Below, piece by piece: positions 5,006 to 7,329 of a stretch of 7,329 bases of DNA. The position numbers and the translations under genes are program-made. The notes below the pieces were generated by a model, which saw only the letters and a list, made by a program, of their open reading frames with translations, ran no database searches and was not told the origin of the DNA. Origin of the DNA: Erysipelothrix sp. (GTDB lineage: Bacteria > Bacillota_I > Bacilli_A > Erysipelotrichales > Erysipelotrichaceae); assembly GCA_012512495.1 (NCBI GenBank), contig JAAZEC010000008.1, forward strand, positions 1 through 7,329, read 5' to 3'. Every line of letters begins with the position of its first letter. Within the stretch, counting starts at the first letter, position 1.

Positions 5006-6199
5006 ATGAAGCGATTATTAGCCGTGCTCCTACTCATCACCAGTTGTGCCACCAGTGCTACACCAGCACCGCGACAGACACCAGTAGTTCGTTCTCTGGA
5101 CAAAGCACAATTAACCATCCAATTAAACGATGAGATCATTCAAGTAGAGTATGGTGACAGCTACCAGTTCAAGCTACCAACAGGCTCAATCTATAACAAA
5201 GTCTACGCCAATGGGACCGAAATCCCCAAAGACGCAGACAGTGAATATATCATTCCAAGCGTTACCGAAAACATCATCATTACCTTCAATCCTGTTTATG
5301 AAATTATCTTACCGGACACCATCAGTATCACGAGTACTCACGGTACCACCGTCAACGAGCATGATAGTGTGTCATTCGTAGTTAATAAGACCGATAAGCC
5401 CTACACTGTTTATTCGAACAATCAACCCGTAGAAGTAGTCAATCACGAGTTCACAATCGAAGACATCCAAGAGAACCTCGTTATTACGATAGTTGAAGAT
5501 AGTGGCCCAGACTTCAATCAGTATTCCAATACCGACCTCAGTTGGTGGTATCGACCAGGAAGTGTTCCCACAATCGATGCCGGTATCGAAAGGCTCATCA
5601 GTAATTTTGATGTGCTCTGGAAAGTTAACACAAACAATAAAATCGTCTATCTCACCATGGACGAAGGCTATGAATATCAGAACAATACCACACGAATTCT
5701 AGATATTGCCAAAGCGAAACAGGTACGCATCACCTTCTTCATCACCGGTAGCTACCTGGACCATAACCCAGAACTTGTCAAAAGGATGCTAGATGAGGGC
5801 CATGTCGTTGCCAATCATACCGATCACCATCTAAGAGCGCCTACCATCAGCACAGATGAGCTGACTGAAGACATACAGACTCTCGCACTCAAGTATCAAC
5901 AAGCGATGGGTCAGCCCATCAGTAGTCTGTATCGACCACCTGAAGGTGGCTACAGTGAAAGAAGCCTAGCCGTGGCCAACGAATTAGGCTATACGACGGT
6001 CTTCTGGAGCTTCGCTTACCGTGACTGGCTAGTTGACCAACAACCAGATCCTACCAGTTCCTACAACACCATCATCAACCAGTTACACCCGGGAGCCATT
6101 CTCTTGTTACACGCGGTCTCTGAGACTAACGTTCAGATCCTTGGCGATCTCATCGATGGCATACGTGCCCAAGGGTACACTATTGGTGTCCTAGAATAG
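5006..6199 (+). CDS. Lipoprotein polysaccharide deacetylase, CE4 family, PdaA-like, with duplicated N-terminal beta domain
   Basis: This 397-residue protein has a short lipoprotein signal with lipobox ITSC (C14), so it should be tethered outside the membrane. Two similar segments (about 34-95 and 98-163) share DS-aromatic-x-F, Y-x-V-Y-x-N and a closing (T/Q)EN(I/L)-x-IT, indicating tandem beta domains. The NodB-type catalytic domain spans about 205-397. It shows TMDEGYE with presumed base D219, metal ligands H271 and H275 in NHTDHH, RPPEGGYSER (310-319), FWSFAYRDW (D340, W341) and HPGAILLLHAVS with H369. Order and wording match PdaA, which removes acetyl groups from N-acetylmuramic acid in peptidoglycan, more than chitin or xylan deacetylases. 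The usual Phe and Asp/Asn of TFD(D/N)G are Met and Glu here. The ATG has AAAGGAGGTG. Catalytic class is clear; the peptidoglycan substrate is inferred. Confidence 0.9.
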   Translation: MKRLLAVLLLITSCATSATPAPRQTPVVRSLDKAQLTIQLNDEIIQVEYGDSYQFKLPTGSIYNKVYANGTEIPKDADSEYIIPSVTENIIITFNPVYEIILPDTISITSTHGTTVNEHDSVSFVVNKTDKPYTVYSNNQPVEVVNHEFTIEDIQENLVITIVEDSGPDFNQYSNTDLSWWYRPGSVPTIDAGIERLISNFDVLWKVNTNNKIVYLTMDEGYEYQNNTTRILDIAKAKQVRITFFITGSYLDHNPELVKRMLDEGHVVANHTDHHLRAPTISTDELTEDIQTLALKYQQAMGQPISSLYRPPEGGYSERSLAVANELGYTTVFWSFAYRDWLVDQQPDPTSSYNTIINQLHPGAILLLHAVSETNVQILGDLIDGIRAQGYTIGVLE

Positions 6200-6232
6200 A
6201 AAAAAGAGAGTTTCTAATGAACTCTCTTTTCT
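6200..6232 (+). terminator. Bidirectional terminator between deacetylase and FMN reductase genes
   Basis: An 11-bp perfect stem AAAAGAGAGTT/AACTCTCTTTT (6202-6212 with 6220-6230) encloses a seven-base loop. A-rich sequence on the left arm and T-rich sequence on the right let it terminate on either strand. It directly follows the deacetylase stop and lies 11 bases from the stop of the convergent reductase gene. Confidence 0.88.
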
Positions 6233-6241
6233 GTTAATAGG

Positions 6242-6799
6242 TTATCTAGTACCTTTAAGTGCATTTGTCCAAGAATTTAATTGGTCTAACAAGATGTTAA
6301 CGCCACCTTCTTGGATAGCTTGAGGCTTGAAGTTAACAAACCCTTCGAAATCAGCAAACAAGCTAAGTGAAACTTGTTGACGAACATCAGCCACTTGTAA
6401 TTCAGCAAGAATGTTACGAACTTGTTCACCAGCACGAGCACCCATTGAACTACCATAGCTCACGATGCCAGCTGCCTTGTTATTGAACTCAGTATACAAT
6501 AGATCGAAATAGTTCTTCATCGCAGAAGTTAAACCGTGGTTATATTCTGGAGTAATGAAGATAAAGCCGTCCGCTGCTTTTGTCAGCTCGCTCATTTCCT
6601 TCAAACGATCATATTCTGCTTCAGTACCATCGTACTCTGAGAAACGTTTGTAGAAAAGCGGCATATCGAAATCTTTTAGATCAAGAATTGAATATTCAGC
6701 ATCTCCTCGCTTATCAGCTATTTCCTTAATCCACTCACCAACTTGTGGTGAAACACGTCCATCGCGGACAGAACCTAATACAATTGCAATCTTTGTCAT
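6242..6799 (-). CDS. NAD(P)H-dependent FMN reductase / quinone-azoreductase family flavoprotein
   Basis: This 185-residue cytoplasmic protein has the flavodoxin-like fold of the FMN_red family. MTKIAIVLGSVRDGRVSPQVGEWI carries the phosphate-binding GSxRxxR loop (about 9-15). ITPEYNHGLTSAMKNYFD matches the PEYNxGxxxxLKNxxD signature contacting the FMN ring. VSYGSSMGARAGEQVRNIL is the GxxGGxxxxxxLR-like helix before the dimer interface. Family members use NAD(P)H to reduce FMN, quinones, azo dyes or metals, usually as FMN-bound dimers; the natural substrate here cannot be told. The start is the ATG at 6797-6799 with AGGAGA five bases upstream. The longer frame beginning at GTG 6835 would overlap the -10 box and add a non-family extension. 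The gene is convergent with the deacetylase and shares its terminator. Confidence 0.92.
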   Translation of the reverse strand: MTKIAIVLGSVRDGRVSPQVGEWIKEIADKRGDAEYSILDLKDFDMPLFYKRFSEYDGTEAEYDRLKEMSELTKAADGFIFITPEYNHGLTSAMKNYFDLLYTEFNNKAAGIVSYGSSMGARAGEQVRNILAELQVADVRQQVSLSLFADFEGFVNFKPQAIQEGGVNILLDQLNSWTNALKGTR

Positions 6800-6825
6800 G
6801 TATATCTCCTTTTTTTGATATACAA

Positions 6826-6854
6826 AATATACCACAAGCGTTTTGCTGTGTCTC
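6826..6854 (-). promoter_or_regulatory. Promoter of the FMN reductase gene
   Basis: On the minus strand GAGACA (6849-6854) is followed after 17 bases by TATATT (6826-6831) with TGG just before it, forming an extended -10. The directly repeated GTATAT flanking TTT lies across the -10 region. The leader is about 20 bases. Confidence 0.55.
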
Positions 6855-6871
6855 TTAATGTGCTCACCAGC

Positions 6872-6900
6872 TTTACATTAATTGAAATAACCCTTAGAAT
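6872..6900 (+). promoter_or_regulatory. Promoter of the YczE/YitT-like gene
   Basis: TTTACA (6872-6877) and TAGAAT (6895-6900) are separated by 17 bases. The predicted start near 6907 would fall at the edge of the Shine-Dalgarno AGGAAGGA (6906-6913), so either the leader is very short or the start is slightly upstream. Confidence 0.5.
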
Positions 6901-6920
6901 GGCATAGGAAGGACGTGTCC

Positions 6921-7329
6921 ATGAAAAATAAAATCAACTACCTACAGATTGCCTATTTCACCATCGGTCTTGTAGGCATTGCGTTCGTCGCTGCTCTACA
7001 AATGAAACTAAATATCGGAATTGGTCCCTGGGACGGTTTCGGTCGCTCCATATCCTATGTCACAGGACTCAAAGTCGGCGACATTTCCATGTTGCAATCG
7101 AGTTCCTGTTTACTCATAACTTTTTTATTACTCAAGAAAAACTTCAAAGTAAGACACCTCTTAACATTATTCGTAGGCTTACTACTGGGTATTTTCATTT
7201 ACTTTTTCTTCTATGTCTTTTTCGCCAACCTAAACATTGAGTCATATATCATTGAGCTGGTGTTATTCGTCCTATCAAGCGTTGCCTCTGCCTACTTAGT
7301 CAGCATCGTACAAACCTCACAGTTCGACA
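6921..7329 (+). CDS. YczE/YitT-like multi-pass membrane protein (N-terminal part)
   Basis: The gene runs off the right edge; 136 codons are present. My translation begins MKNKINYLQIAYFTIGLVGIAF and contains hydrophobic segments at about 9-26, 58-71, 80-101 and 109-131, so at least four membrane passes. NIGIGPWDGFGRSISYVTGLKVGDIS (31-56) matches the LGxxPWDxxxxxLxxxTGLxxG loop of YczE/YitT-type proteins after the first helix. These are integral membrane proteins of mostly unknown function; YczE of Bacillus affects lipopeptide production. AGGAAGGA at 6906-6913, seven bases before the ATG, supports the start. It has its own promoter, divergent from the reductase gene. Family assignment is by motif memory only. 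Confidence 0.78.
   Translation, partial: MKNKINYLQIAYFTIGLVGIAFVAALQMKLNIGIGPWDGFGRSISYVTGLKVGDISMLQSSSCLLITFLLLKKNFKVRHLLTLFVGLLLGIFIYFFFYVFFANLNIESYIIELVLFVLSSVASAYLVSIVQTSQFD

Noticed and set aside
5151..5702. Two short plus-strand frames within the deacetylase gene
   Set aside because: Out-of-frame shadows rich in Ser and Thr without start signals.
6800..6835. GTG start giving a twelve-residue longer FMN reductase
   Set aside because: It overlaps the -10 box and the added residues do not belong to the family; AGGAGA precedes ATG 6799.

Overview
The window looks like chromosomal core-type DNA from a low-GC Gram-positive lineage (Bacillota, or a deep relative of the Mycoplasmatota such as Erysipelotrichia or the Izemoplasma group). 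The reasons are strong purine-rich Shine-Dalgarno sites, sigma-A-like promoters, a tRNA-Ser gene with encoded CCA, a one-piece tmRNA, two lipobox signal peptides and a YczE/YitT-type membrane protein. Every Trp codon I read is TGG and no gene needs UGA to be read through, so the standard bacterial code applies. The taxonomic placement is inference and weak. I see no phage, transposon or CRISPR signature.

Layout. (1) 1-478 minus: the N-terminal part of an FAD-dependent oxidoreductase of the glycerol-3-phosphate dehydrogenase/GlpO type, running off the left edge. (2) 624-1529 plus: a DEDDh 3'-5' exonuclease with an N-terminal membrane hairpin, divergent from the first gene. (3) 1524-2753: tRNA-Ser(GGA) on minus, then upstream of it and in the same direction a bacterial PH-domain protein carrying two calcium-loop-like motifs. 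Divergent from that gene is the tmRNA gene ssrA on plus, whose tag reads GNQNLAYAA. The tRNA and the tmRNA end in the same 27-base terminator sequence, placed as an inverted repeat about 1.2 kb apart. (4) 2881-6199: a cell-surface stretch. It holds a 96-residue putative lipoprotein (plus), a large PilX-like protein with a type IV pilin-like N-terminus (minus, convergent with a 3-base gap), and a lipoprotein polysaccharide deacetylase of the PdaA type (plus, divergent from the pilin-like gene). (5) 6242-6799 minus: an NAD(P)H-dependent FMN reductase sharing a bidirectional terminator with the deacetylase. (6) 6921-7329 plus: the start of a YczE/YitT-like membrane protein, cut by the right edge.

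For the exonuclease, the PH-domain protein and the FMN reductase, the longest possible reading frame begins inside the promoter. The promoter, the Shine-Dalgarno site and the family homology agree on an internal ATG, and I annotate those shorter forms. Most units are single genes with their own promoters and short leaders. The exception is the PH gene, which has no terminator of its own and probably reads through into tRNA-Ser. No single operon-encoded system is evident. The most unusual items are the PH-domain/calcium-loop fusion, the membrane-tethered exonuclease, the PilX-like protein with a long beta-rich body and no other pilus gene nearby, the duplicated beta domain in front of the deacetylase, and the duplicated RNA-gene terminator.
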